From NCBI GenBank assembly GCA_900767025.1, contig CAAFXS010000048.1, forward strand, positions 11,507 to 75,506: 64,000 nt of DNA, read 5' to 3'. Both the position numbers and the translations under genes were made by a program. A model generated the notes under the pieces. It was not told the origin of the DNA. It made no database searches and saw nothing but the letters and a program-made list of their open reading frames with translations. Below are positions 51,897 to 59,583 of the stretch, piece by piece. Numbering within the stretch: position 1 is the stretch's first letter; every line of letters starts with the position of its first letter. Origin of the DNA: Clostridia bacterium (GTDB lineage Bacteria > Bacillota > Clostridia > Oscillospirales > Acutalibacteraceae).

Positions 51897-51953
51897 AGTA
51901 GGGGCGACTATCAGTCGCCCGCCAATTCGGGCGGATAATATCCGCCCACTACG
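51897..51953. repeat. Inverted pair of REP palindromes (BIME-like)
   Basis: GTAGG-GGGCGACT/AGTCGCCC is followed in inverse orientation by GGGCGGATA/TATCCGCCC-ACTAC. Each unit carries the GTAG(T)GGGCG module as in the RAYT gene. The rest of the 187-bp gap has no evident gene. Confidence 0.8.
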
Positions 51954-52015
51954 ATAACACCGCGACAAACCCTAATTTTTATTTGATGCAATCTGTTATG
52001 ATTGCTATTCTTTTT

Positions 52016-52564
52016 TTATACGTTGTTTTTAGATTTTCTTTGCGTATATTTACGCATTATGAAATTAAATAACAAGCAAGCTATAATTCCGCCTGCAACA
52101 TTAAGAATTACATCGTCAATATCAATGCATCTGTAATTATATCCGATTAGCAGACCGATGATAAATTGTATTGCTTCAATTGATATTGAAAACAATGCTA
52201 TAGCTATTAATCTGCTTTTTAAATCCTTGATGTAAAAATGAAAAAATATTCCCAAGGGAGTTAACATAACAAAGTTGCCTAAAACAGAAATTATGCCATA
52301 GGGAGTTTGATTTTGAACAGACTCTTTAACGCTTTCGATAATGCTTTTGAACGGTATAAAATTGTTCGGCAGGCTTTCCATAATCATTGAACTGCTGATT
52401 CGTATTGGAAAAAAGCAAAAGGCTATAACAACGGAAAGATACAGACCAAAGGATAAATTGAATAATAATTTACTTATTTTAACCTTTTTAATAATCATTA
52501 TTATTCCGTAAATTACCAGCAACGCAAATTCTAATTGAAGAATACCTTCTCTGAAAATTGACAT
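52016..52564 (-). CDS. VanZ-family membrane protein
   Basis: The 182-residue protein has about five hydrophobic helices and the VanZ-like pattern of FCFFPIRISS, PLGIFFHFYI and DIDDVILNVAGGIIACLLF. VanZ relatives affect teicoplanin resistance and phospholipid/wall packaging. ATG at 52564 preceded by AAGGTGAT; an in-frame extension to 52627 is possible but unsupported. The region is AT-richer than its surroundings, a sign of recent transfer. Confidence 0.7.
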   Translation of the reverse strand: MSIFREGILQLEFALLVIYGIIMIIKKVKISKLLFNLSFGLYLSVVIAFCFFPIRISSSMIMESLPNNFIPFKSIIESVKESVQNQTPYGIISVLGNFVMLTPLGIFFHFYIKDLKSRLIAIALFSISIEAIQFIIGLLIGYNYRCIDIDDVILNVAGGIIACLLFNFIMRKYTQRKSKNNV

Positions 52565-52574
52565 ATTTATCACC

Positions 52575-52994
52575 TTATGGAGTATAGTTTTGAAAAACAA
52601 CATAACTACTTGAAAGGGTAACCCCATCGCTATTTTTGTAAAAAGAAAGACGATATTTTCCAGGTCCTACATTGGACCATTTTGCTTCCCCATAGCCTAC
52701 TCGTTGTAATTCCTTTGAGCCCACCTCGATAGCCCATATACCACTTTCTCTGTCAAGAGCAATTGTGTATTTACCAGTGTCATTTTTCTTGCTACTACTC
52801 ATTGTTGCAGAGTAACGAATGTGATTTCCGTCAAAACTCCTCATTGTGCCGGAATAAGGATTTGTGAATTTAACAGATGTTGTATACGAACTTGCATAAG
52901 CAACTCCACTCATTGATAACATAAATATAAAAAGCAACATTGCAGCAATCAATGTCCTTTTTCCATTTATTTTTGTTTTTAATGTTTTTTTCAT
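52575..52994 (-). CDS. Exported protein of unknown function
   Basis: The 139-residue protein has a signal peptide (about 1-35, KRTLIAAMLLFIFMLSMSG, cleavage near AYA-SS) and a beta-rich mature part (KYTIALDRESGIWAIEV, WSNVGPGKYRLSFYK). The pattern matches small secreted Firmicutes proteins, not named by function. AAAGGAAAT lies before the ATG. It sits upstream of the VanZ-like gene in the same direction. Confidence 0.65.
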   Translation of the reverse strand: MKKTLKTKINGKRTLIAAMLLFIFMLSMSGVAYASSYTTSVKFTNPYSGTMRSFDGNHIRYSATMSSSKKNDTGKYTIALDRESGIWAIEVGSKELQRVGYGEAKWSNVGPGKYRLSFYKNSDGVTLSSSYVVFQNYTP

Positions 52995-53172
52995 TTTGAT
53001 TTCCTTTCATCTTATTGTAATTCTTATAAAAACATTAGTATTACTTGCTTTTACTAAATCATTGCAATCATCTCTTTCCATAACTAATTTGATTTTTTAA
53101 TACATCTGGAATATCACGTAAGTTCCACGATATCCTTAAATCTAAAATAACACATAAAATACCATTTGTCAA

Positions 53173-53223
53173 CAATATATTTGCAGAAAAAGTATTTACA
53201 GAAAATATATTGTGTGTTACAAT
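53173..53223 (+). promoter_or_regulatory. PadR promoter with inverted-repeat operator
   Basis: TTTACA and TACAAT are 17 bases apart (53195-53223). CAATATATTT (53173-53182) and AAATATATTG (53203-53212) form a perfect inverted repeat over the promoter; a third copy ACAATATATT overlaps the -10. Typical of PadR autoregulation. Confidence 0.65.
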
Positions 53224-53239
53224 ATATTAGAAAAGTGAG

Positions 53240-53599
53240 ATGATGGATACTTTGGGGCAGAATGCAGATAATTTTAAAAGAGGAACAGCAGAAATGCTGG
53301 TACTTTACTTACTCAGTAAAGAAGATTTATACGGGTATCAGATAACTCAGGCTTTTGCACAAAAAAGCAACGGTGCATATACTATGCTTGAGGGTTCTCT
53401 TTATCCCATTCTTTATAAACTGACCGAGGCGGGATATATCAGTGATTACACCGAGCAGGTCGGTAAACGAAGAGTAAGAAGGTATTATCACCTTGAGGAA
53501 AAGGGAAAAGAGTATTACAAAGAAATTGTTGCGGAATATGATTTGATAACCGACAGTATCAGCAAAATCCTTGATAGAAAAGACGGCACAGAGGAATAG
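53240..53599 (+). CDS. PadR-family transcriptional regulator
   Basis: The 119-residue winged-helix repressor has the PadR signature NFKRGTAEMLVLYLLSKEDL, YGYQITQAFAQ, LEGSLYPILYKLTEAGYI and GKRRVRRYYHLEEKG. It is followed by a HAAS-like membrane protein and an exported protein, a common PadR-controlled arrangement for envelope or antimicrobial stress. Two ATGs (53240, 53243) are possible. Confidence 0.9.
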   Translation: MMDTLGQNADNFKRGTAEMLVLYLLSKEDLYGYQITQAFAQKSNGAYTMLEGSLYPILYKLTEAGYISDYTEQVGKRRVRRYYHLEEKGKEYYKEIVAEYDLITDSISKILDRKDGTEE

Positions 53600-53603
53600 G
53601 AAA

Positions 53604-54029
53604 ATGAATAATAAAGAAATTAATAAGTATTTAAGAAAAGTAAAGTCGCTTATCATTTGCGATTTCGCAACTAAAAGAAAATTTATCGGTGATTTAAAAA
53701 ATAATATTCTTGATTGTATTGAAACCGGCAGTGTAAAAAGTATTGACGATATACATAAACAGTTTGGAACGCCGGAGGATATTGCCAAAGCATTTTTTGA
53801 AAATGCAGATATTGTCAAAATAAAAAAGAAAATGAGTATTACAAGGATTATTCTTATTGCAGTAATCATTGCTCTTGCTTTATGGGCAGGGGGTATTGTT
53901 ACGGCAGTAATTGATAATCACGACCAAATGACAGGATATACCGTTGAACATTTTTATGAAGCAGATGAAAACGGCAATCAGATAGGTGAAGATGTTACAA
54001 GAATTTATAATGGAATACAGGAGAAATAA
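53604..54029 (+). CDS. HAAS-domain membrane protein
   Basis: The 141-residue protein has an N-terminal helical domain (INKYLRKVKSLIICDFATKR then GTPEDIAKAFFENAD) of HAAS/DUF1700 type, one membrane helix (about 78-95), and a short extracellular tail with YTVEHFYEADENGNQIGED. HAAS proteins often partner PadR regulators. ATG at 53604; GAGGAATAGG lies upstream. Confidence 0.75.
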   Translation: MNNKEINKYLRKVKSLIICDFATKRKFIGDLKNNILDCIETGSVKSIDDIHKQFGTPEDIAKAFFENADIVKIKKKMSITRIILIAVIIALALWAGGIVTAVIDNHDQMTGYTVEHFYEADENGNQIGEDVTRIYNGIQEK

Positions 54030-54031
54030 CT

Positions 54032-54502
54032 ATGAAAAAAATAATATCTTTATTTTCAGCTTTATTAATTATGTTTGTATGTCCAATGACGGCATTATCA
54101 GCTGAATACAGACCACAGCAAACTGAACAAACGGTAGAATATTTTGAAGATGGCAGTTATATGATTACGAAATTAGAAACTGAACAATTTTCACCTTTTG
54201 CTACCTCAACAACAAGAAAAACAAAATCAGCAGATTATTACTCAAACAGTGGAAAATTGTTATGGGTTGTTAGCTTGACTGGGAATTTTAGTTATACAGG
54301 CAGTTCTGCAACATGCACAAGTTCTTCTGCATCTTATAAAATATATGATGATGCTTGGAAGGTAACTGCATCTAAGGCTGATAAAAACGGCCGACAGGCA
54401 ATAGGTAATTTTACGGTGAAAAAATATACTCTTGGAATCCCATTAAGTACGGTGAACAAAACAATTACAATCTCTTGCAGTAACACAGGCGTGTGTTCAT
54501 AG
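54032..54502 (+). CDS. Exported protein of unknown function
   Basis: The 156-residue protein has a signal peptide (about 1-24, SLFSALLIMFVCPMTALS-AE) then YFEDGSYMITKLETEQF and a beta-rich C-terminal half with two cysteines. It resembles secreted Firmicutes proteins of unknown role. It starts 2 bp after the HAAS gene, GGAG precedes, so it is the third gene of the PadR operon. Confidence 0.65.
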   Translation: MKKIISLFSALLIMFVCPMTALSAEYRPQQTEQTVEYFEDGSYMITKLETEQFSPFATSTTRKTKSADYYSNSGKLLWVVSLTGNFSYTGSSATCTSSSASYKIYDDAWKVTASKADKNGRQAIGNFTVKKYTLGIPLSTVNKTITISCSNTGVCS

Positions 54503-54539
54503 CCTAAAAATCATTGAATAATTTGTCGGTTTAATCCTC

Positions 54540-54568
54540 TTGATATATTTGTTTGACTATGCTATAAT
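54540..54568 (+). promoter_or_regulatory. Promoter of the SCP2-domain gene
   Basis: TTGATA and TATAAT are separated by 17 bases, 30 bases before the ATG, followed by AAGGAGG. Confidence 0.7.
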
Positions 54569-54598
54569 GTATAAAAATAAACTAAGGAGGTTATCACC

Positions 54599-54925
54599 AT
54601 GGCAATGACATATGAATCCGTTGTTCAGGCAACAAGGAAAAAGTTTATGGATACTGATGTTTCTTCAGTACCGGGTACCCTTGCATTTCAGATTAACCTT
54701 GTAGGTAAGGTTGAAGGTATTTTCTACATCGAAATCAAGGACGGCAGAGTTAATGTTGAGCCTTATGAGTATTATGACAGAAACGCAATCATCACAATGA
54801 ATGCTACTAACTTCACAAAGCTCATTAACGGCAAGCTTGACCCTGTAATTGCTTTCACAACCGGCAAGCTTAAGGTTGACGGCGATGTGAATGCAGCTCT
54901 TGAGCTTGTTAAGTTTATTAAATAA
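54599..54925 (+). CDS. SCP2 sterol-binding-domain protein
   Basis: The 108-residue protein matches a single SCP-2-like lipid-binding domain: FQINLVGKVEGIFYIEIKDG, AIITMNATNFTKLINGKLDP, AFTTGKLKVDGDVNAALEL. Such small cytoplasmic proteins in bacteria are of unknown role, possibly lipid binding. AAGGAGG precedes the ATG. Confidence 0.85.
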   Translation: MAMTYESVVQATRKKFMDTDVSSVPGTLAFQINLVGKVEGIFYIEIKDGRVNVEPYEYYDRNAIITMNATNFTKLINGKLDPVIAFTTGKLKVDGDVNAALELVKFIK

Positions 54926-54997
54926 GTTTATAAATTTATTAAATAAGTTTAAAGGATAGTGGCTTTGGTTGCTATCCTTTATTTTTGAGGTGATTTT

Positions 54998-55504
54998 ATG
55001 TTTAAGGAAATTGAGCTGACAGAGGTTAAGGATAATTTTGTCAGCCTTTTTAAGAATAACTGGGCGCTTGTTACCGCAGGCGATGAGGAAAAATTTAACA
55101 CAATGACTGTATCCTGGGGTGCAGTGGGCGAGCTGTGGGGTAAGGATACCGCAACTATATATATCCGCCCTCAAAGGTATACCGAGGAATTTATTAATTC
55201 AAAGGATTATTTTACCGTCAGCTTTTATCCCGTGGATATGAAAAAGAGAATTCACGGCGTTTGCGGTTCAAAAAGCGGAAGAGATGTTGACAAGGCAAAG
55301 GAATGTGACTTGACCGTTGATTTCAGCGAAAAAGCACCGTTTTTTGACGAGGCACAGCTTGTGCTTGTGTGCAGAAAAATGGCTAAAGCAGTGTTTAATC
55401 CTGCTGATTTTATTGACGAAACCGTTGACTCTCAGTGGTATCCGGATAAGGATTACCATTATGTTTATTACGGTGAGGTAGAAAAAGTATTGATTTCTGA
55501 ATAA
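54998..55504 (+). CDS. Flavin reductase-like protein
   Basis: The 168-residue protein has the FMN-binding split-barrel pattern NTMTVSWGAVGELWGKDTAT and IYIRPQRYTEEF, followed by YFTVSFYP, as in clostridial flavin reductase-like (FlaRed) proteins. Redox partner and substrate unknown. Directly upstream of the SRP RNA promoter. Confidence 0.8.
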   Translation: MFKEIELTEVKDNFVSLFKNNWALVTAGDEEKFNTMTVSWGAVGELWGKDTATIYIRPQRYTEEFINSKDYFTVSFYPVDMKKRIHGVCGSKSGRDVDKAKECDLTVDFSEKAPFFDEAQLVLVCRKMAKAVFNPADFIDETVDSQWYPDKDYHYVYYGEVEKVLISE

Positions 55505-55518
55505 TTATATAGTATAAT
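55490..55518 (+). promoter_or_regulatory. Promoter of the SRP RNA
   Basis: TTGATT and consensus TATAAT are separated by 17 bases. Transcription should start near 55525. Confidence 0.8.
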
Positions 55519-55525
55519 AACATTT

Positions 55526-55690
55526 CGAAAAGGTAGGGGCTTTGTCCTTATTTCATATTGTAGCGCATGGGCCCTGTGCGACGGAATGCTACGAACCTTG
55601 TCAGGCGGGGAACCGAGCAGCAATAAGTGGATTTTTCTGTGTGCCTCAGACAAGTCTGTGCGTTACATTATGAAATAAGCGTCTCTGCCT
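55526..55690 (+). ncRNA. ffs: Signal recognition particle RNA (small cytoplasmic RNA)
   Basis: The universal domain IV hairpin is clear: GGGCCCTGTGCGACGGAATG, TGTCAGGCGGGGAACCGAGC with the SRP54-binding GTCAGG and GGAACCGAGCAGC. Flanks pair as CTTATTTCATA/TATGAAATAAG, lengthening the stem. The promoter at 55490-55518 and the dnaX gene downstream match Firmicutes. Exact ends inferred from base pairing. Confidence 0.9.
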
Positions 55691-55713
55691 TTTATTTGTA
55701 TGGGAGGGGTTAT

Positions 55714-57351
55714 ATGTATCAGGCTTTATATAGGAAATACAGACCGAAAAATTTCAGCGATGTTTACGGTCAGGACCATATTATCTCCACCCTTAAAAAT
55801 GAGATTAAGGAAAACAGGATTTCCCACGCTTATCTTTTTACAGGCTCAAGGGGAACAGGCAAAACCACCTGTGCCAAGATTTTAGCCAAGGCGGTTAACT
55901 GTGAAAGCTCCGCCGACGGTGAGCCATGTAATCAGTGTGAGGTTTGCCGCGGTCTTGACAGCGGTGCTATCTATGATGTTGTGGAAATTGACGCCGCTTC
56001 AAACAACGGCGTTGATAATATCCGTGACTTGCGTGAGGAGGCTAACTATACTCCGTCAAGGGGCAGGTACAGGGTTTATATTATTGACGAGGTGCATATG
56101 CTATCCGCAGGTGCTTTTAACGCACTGCTTAAAACCTTGGAGGAGCCGCCTGCTCATGTAATATTTATCCTTGCCACTACCGAGGTGCACAAGCTCCCGG
56201 CAACAATTCTTTCACGCTGTCAGCGCTTTGATTTTAAGCGTATTCAGCCGGAAACCATGGCGGTAAGGCTTAAAGAGGTTGCAGGCTTTGAGGGACTTAG
56301 CCTTGATGATGACGCGGCGGTGCTTATTGCACGAATTGCCGACGGTGCCCTGCGTGACGGCTTGTCAATTCTTGACCAGTGTGCAGGCAGAGGAAAAAGT
56401 ATAACCGCAGACCTTGTTTCCCAGGTTGCAGGCTTGGCAGGCAGAGAGGTTTTGCACAGGCTTTCCGACTGCGTTTCAAGCAGCGACAGTGCATCGGCCA
56501 TTGACACAATTTCAGAGCTTTATCAAAACAGCTATGATATGGAGCGGCTTTGCGTTGAAATGGTTAATCATTTCAGGAATTTCCTTATTGTTAAAACCGT
56601 TAAAAGAAGCCGAGAGCTGATTATCTGTACCGATGACGAGTATCAGTCAATATGTGACGGTGCAAAGAAATTCACTCTTGAAAATATTATTTTTGCTCTC
56701 GATTTGTTCCAGGACACACTTGTTAAAATCAAGTCCGGGGCAAATGCAAGAATTGAAATGGAGCTTGCCTTTATCAAGCTCTGTGAGCCAAAGCTTGAGC
56801 AGTCAAATGATGCCTTGCTCGACAGGATTTCAAAGCTTGAAACCGCGGTGAAAAGGGGAGCGGTATCCGCTTTGCCACAGGTTAACAGTGTTGAAAAAAC
56901 AGTTGTTGTGCAGGCTGAACAAAAGCCTGAACCCGAACCGGAACTGCAACCGGAGCCACAGCCCGAGCCGGAGCCAAGGTCGGAAATTCAACCTGAAATT
57001 CAGCCGGAACCTCAAACTGCGCCCCCTGTGATTAATGATGAATTTAATCAGTGGGCGGAATTTATGGATATAATTCACAAAACCGATATTGCACTTTTCG
57101 GTGTGCTGACAGGTGCGTCAGGCACAATTATGGGAGAGCATTTTGTTATCGACAGTCCTAATCCCACCATCAAGGAGTTTATTAAAATTCCTACTCACTC
57201 AAAGGCAATCAGGCAGGCAGTGTATGAGCTTACCGGCAGAAATCTCCGTCTTGCAGTTGCCAAAAAAAAGGAGAGCTCGGGTCAAAAAAGGGATTTGCTT
57301 GAGGATTTGATTAACAAGGCACAGAATAATGTTAAAATAAATTTTGAATAA
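55714..57351 (+). CDS. dnaX: DNA polymerase III subunit gamma/tau
   Basis: DnaX is the clamp-loader ATPase. The 545-residue protein has Walker A FTGSRGTGKTTCAKI, a zinc module CESSADGEPCNQCEVC, Walker B IIDEVHMLSAG and the SRC motif in LSRCQRFDF. A proline/glutamate-rich linker (about 400-440) leads to the tau domain. I chose the ATG at 55714 with GGGAGGGG. A run of eight A's with GGAGAG after it (57261-57274) could cause frameshifting near the C terminus. Confidence 0.95.
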   Translation: MYQALYRKYRPKNFSDVYGQDHIISTLKNEIKENRISHAYLFTGSRGTGKTTCAKILAKAVNCESSADGEPCNQCEVCRGLDSGAIYDVVEIDAASNNGVDNIRDLREEANYTPSRGRYRVYIIDEVHMLSAGAFNALLKTLEEPPAHVIFILATTEVHKLPATILSRCQRFDFKRIQPETMAVRLKEVAGFEGLSLDDDAAVLIARIADGALRDGLSILDQCAGRGKSITADLVSQVAGLAGREVLHRLSDCVSSSDSASAIDTISELYQNSYDMERLCVEMVNHFRNFLIVKTVKRSRELIICTDDEYQSICDGAKKFTLENIIFALDLFQDTLVKIKSGANARIEMELAFIKLCEPKLEQSNDALLDRISKLETAVKRGAVSALPQVNSVEKTVVVQAEQKPEPEPELQPEPQPEPEPRSEIQPEIQPEPQTAPPVINDEFNQWAEFMDIIHKTDIALFGVLTGASGTIMGEHFVIDSPNPTIKEFIKIPTHSKAIRQAVYELTGRNLRLAVAKKKESSGQKRDLLEDLINKAQNNVKINFE

Positions 57352-57369
57352 ATACAGGAGAATAAAATT

Positions 57370-57714
57370 ATGAAAGCAAGACTTCCAAAGGGAATGGGCG
57401 GAGGCCCCCAGAATATGCAGAGTATGCTCCGTCAGGCACAGAAAATGCAGGAGGATATCGAGGCTAAAAAAGCAGAGCTTGAGGAAAAGGAATATGTTGT
57501 AACCTCCGGCGGCGGAATGGTTGAGATTACCTTAAAGGGCAATCACGAGGTTAAATCAATCGGTCTTAATCCCGAGGTGGTTGACCCCGACGATGTTGAA
57601 ATGCTGGAGGATATGCTGGTTGCCGCTTTTAACGAGGCTGTGCGCCAGATTGACGAGGAAATGCAAAGAGAAATGGACAAGGTTACAGGCGGACTGAATA
57701 TCCCCAGACTTTAA
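57370..57714 (+). CDS. ebfC: YbaB/EbfC nucleoid-associated protein
   Basis: The 114-residue protein matches the YbaB/EbfC family: GGGPQNMQSMLRQAQKMQ, GGGMVEITLKGNHEVKSIGL, DPDDVEMLEDMLVAAFNEA. It binds DNA as a tweezer-like dimer. Its place between dnaX and recR is conserved across bacteria. AGGAG precedes the ATG. Confidence 0.93.
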   Translation: MKARLPKGMGGGPQNMQSMLRQAQKMQEDIEAKKAELEEKEYVVTSGGGMVEITLKGNHEVKSIGLNPEVVDPDDVEMLEDMLVAAFNEAVRQIDEEMQREMDKVTGGLNIPRL

Positions 57715-57747
57715 TCCTATACTATAATTATTTTTCAGAGGTACGCT

Positions 57748-58347
57748 ATGGCATACAATCTTGCACCGCTTCAAAATTTAATAGACCAGTTTGAGCGTAT
57801 GCAGGGCATAGGTCACAAAACCGCTCAGCGTATGGCGTTTTATGTCCTTGGCTTGTCCGATGAGCAGGCAAAGGAGTTTGCAAATGCTATTACCGATGCT
57901 CATACAAAAATTAAGCAGTGTAAAATTTGCTGCGACCTTGCAGATGATGAGCTTTGTCCTATCTGTAAAAGCGATAACAGGGATAAAAGCGTTATCTGCG
58001 TTGTTGAGGACCCTCGTGATGTTGCCGCAATTGAGCGTACTCACGAGTATAAGGGCACATACCATGTTCTCCACGGTGCAATTTCACCTATGGATAATAT
58101 CGGTCCCGACCAGATAAGAATTAAGGAGCTTGTTGCCCGCCTCAGTGATGACACGGTAGAGGAGGTTATTATGGCTACCAATCCTACCGTAGAGGGCGAG
58201 GCTACCGCAATGTATATCAGCCGTTTGCTGAAGCCTATGGGCATTACCGTCAGCAGACTTGCCTACGGCGTTCCTGTCGGCTCGGACCTGGAGTATGCCG
58301 ATGAGGTAACTCTTTCAAGAGCGCTGGAGGGCAGAAGTCTAATTTGA
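57748..58347 (+). CDS. recR: Recombination protein RecR
   Basis: RecR loads RecA with RecFO at gaps. The 199-residue protein has an N-terminal helix-hairpin-helix (QGIGHKTAQRMAFYVL), zinc finger CKICCDLADDELCPIC, and a Toprim domain with VVEDPRDVAAIE and ATNPTVEGEATA. Fits the conserved dnaX-ebfC-recR order. Confidence 0.95.
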   Translation: MAYNLAPLQNLIDQFERMQGIGHKTAQRMAFYVLGLSDEQAKEFANAITDAHTKIKQCKICCDLADDELCPICKSDNRDKSVICVVEDPRDVAAIERTHEYKGTYHVLHGAISPMDNIGPDQIRIKELVARLSDDTVEEVIMATNPTVEGEATAMYISRLLKPMGITVSRLAYGVPVGSDLEYADEVTLSRALEGRSLI

Positions 58348-58365
58348 TTTTAAGGAGTGATAGAC

Positions 58366-58827
58366 TTGGATAAGAATGAAAAGCAGATAATTGCAAATAA
58401 TAAAAAAGCCTATCACGACTATTTTGTCCTTGAAACCTATGAGGCAGGTATAGAGCTTTTCGGAACGGAAATTAAATCCATCCGTCAGGGCAGAGTTAAT
58501 CTAAAGGATAGCTTTTGCTCCGTTGACGACGGTGAAATGTTTGCAATAGGTATGCATATTTCACCCTATGAGCAGGGTAACAGGTTTAACCGTGACCCCA
58601 TGCGTAAAAAAAGACTCCTCCTTCATAAAAGAGAAATTATGAAGCTTTTCGGTCAGTCACAGCAGCAGGGACTTTCGATTATTCCTCTTTCCCTCTATCT
58701 TTCAAAGGGCAGAGCAAAGCTTGAAATCGGTCTTTGTAAAGGTAAAAAGCTTTATGACAAACGAGCCGTTGAGGCAAAAAAATCCGCCGCAAGAACTATT
58801 GAAAGAGAGTTCAAGGAGCGGTATTAA
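58366..58827 (+). CDS. smpB: SsrA-binding protein SmpB
   Basis: SmpB binds tmRNA for trans-translation. The 153-residue protein has ANNKKAYHDYFVLETYEAG, GTEIKSIRQGRVNLKDSFC, KRLLLHKREI and the basic C-terminal KKSAARTIEREFKERY. I chose the TTG at 58366 because AAGGAG is 8 bases upstream; an in-frame GTG at 58357 lies inside that site. The tmRNA gene follows 15 bp later. Confidence 0.93.
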   Translation: MDKNEKQIIANNKKAYHDYFVLETYEAGIELFGTEIKSIRQGRVNLKDSFCSVDDGEMFAIGMHISPYEQGNRFNRDPMRKKRLLLHKREIMKLFGQSQQQGLSIIPLSLYLSKGRAKLEIGLCKGKKLYDKRAVEAKKSAARTIEREFKERY

Positions 58828-58842
58828 GCCCTATTTATATAT

Positions 58843-59195
58843 GGGGGTGAAAGGATTTCGACAGGGTTGTTGAGCCTTGGTCAGCGAGTAGCGGAGTTGC
58901 ACCGCTTTAAAAGTAACAACTTAAAATTAACTGACAACAATAAATCAGTTGCTCTTGCTGCTTAATTAGCAGCTTGCGTCCTGTCCCGGAGCGCCACGGC
59001 CGGGAACAGGGCGTCGACTTAGTGGCGAACTTGAATGATTGAGTGCCTCGGCTTTCATCAGGTATCAGAGGCTGCCGTAGGCTGAAGGCTGTTTGCCGCC
59101 GTCAGCTGAGGGGATGACCCAAATGACAAACTACACTCGTAGAACCCTTGGTAAGATGATTTTGGACGCGGTTTCGATTACCGCCACCTCCACCA
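58843..59195 (+). ncRNA. ssrA: Transfer-messenger RNA
   Basis: tmRNA rescues stalled ribosomes. The 5' end GGGGGTGAAAGGATTTCGAC and 3' end GTTTCGATTACCGCC then CACCTCCACCA give the alanyl acceptor arm and T arm. The tag frame reads to TAA at 58963 ending SVALAA; starting from AAC at 58915 it would be NNLKLTDNNKSVALAA, longer than typical tags, though the resume codon is inferred. The 3' end is a common integration site. Confidence 0.95.
59171..59187 (+). repeat. tmRNA-derived 17-bp repeat, left copy
   Basis: GTTTCGATTACCGCCAC is part of the tmRNA T arm/3' end. Its exact inverse complement occurs at 60842-60858, beyond the island. Probably a trace of integration at ssrA. Confidence 0.7.
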
Positions 59196-59204
59196 GGACA
59201 GAAT

Positions 59205-59250
59205 AATCCGAAACTTGTTATCATTGGTAACTGTTTCGGATTTTCTTTAT
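59205..59250 (+). terminator. Terminator of ssrA
   Basis: Stem AATCCGAAAC/GTTTCGGATT is followed by T-rich sequence, 10 bases after the tmRNA 3' end. Confidence 0.8.
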
Positions 59251-59275
59251 TTTTGGATAAAGTTAAGGCAGGGCG

Positions 59276-59410
59276 TTAACCCTGCCTTTTATCGTTTTGC
59301 TCGCATCTTTTCATATCTTCTTCAAAGTCCTTTTGAATTTGAGGTAGTAGAAATCGTGCAAGCTTTTCTATTTCATATTCCGGAATGTTCCATTTGATCT
59401 CTTTCGTCAT
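59276..59410 (-). CDS. 44-residue protein, unknown function
   Basis: A short ORF (MTKEIKWNIPEYEIEKLARF onward, ending NDKRQG) starts at an ATG with AGGATG at 8 bases. It is highly charged and probably helical. It lies with a 17-residue ORF under a promoter at 59526-59554, on the island next to ssrA. A hairpin AAGGCAGGG/CCCTGCCTT (59265-59288) covers its end. May be the leader of a lost recombinase operon. Confidence 0.5.
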   Translation of the reverse strand: MTKEIKWNIPEYEIEKLARFLLPQIQKDFEEDMKRCEQNDKRQG

Positions 59411-59447
59411 TTGGAATCATCCTTGCATTATTCTATTGTTTTGGGCA

Positions 59448-59501
59448 TCATCCTTTCTGTGTGTTTGATAATTTGGACATTGTTTTTGTTATAGTTTTCA
59501 T
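59448..59501 (-). CDS. 17-residue ORF (possible leader)
   Basis: MKTITKTMSKLSNTQKG starts at 59501 with GGAGG at 8-base spacing, under the promoter at 59526-59554. It resembles the tiny leader ORFs seen before serine recombinase genes in clostridial mobile elements; reality uncertain. Confidence 0.35.
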   Translation of the reverse strand: MKTITKTMSKLSNTQKG

Positions 59502-59525
59502 AGTCTTGTCCTCCTTTTCAACCAC

Positions 59526-59554
59526 ACAATACTCTAATACATTTACAAAGTCAA
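59526..59554 (-). promoter_or_regulatory. Promoter of the small ORFs
   Basis: Minus-strand TTGACT and TATTGT are separated by 17 bases, followed by GGAGG 12 bases downstream. Confidence 0.55.
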
Positions 59555-59583
59555 GTTTTATAAGTACATACTCAAAAAATATA

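Noticed and set aside
55532..55545. GTAGGGGC at the SRP RNA start as another REP copy
   Set aside because: It lacks the inverted palindrome and pairs with the SRP RNA 3' side instead.
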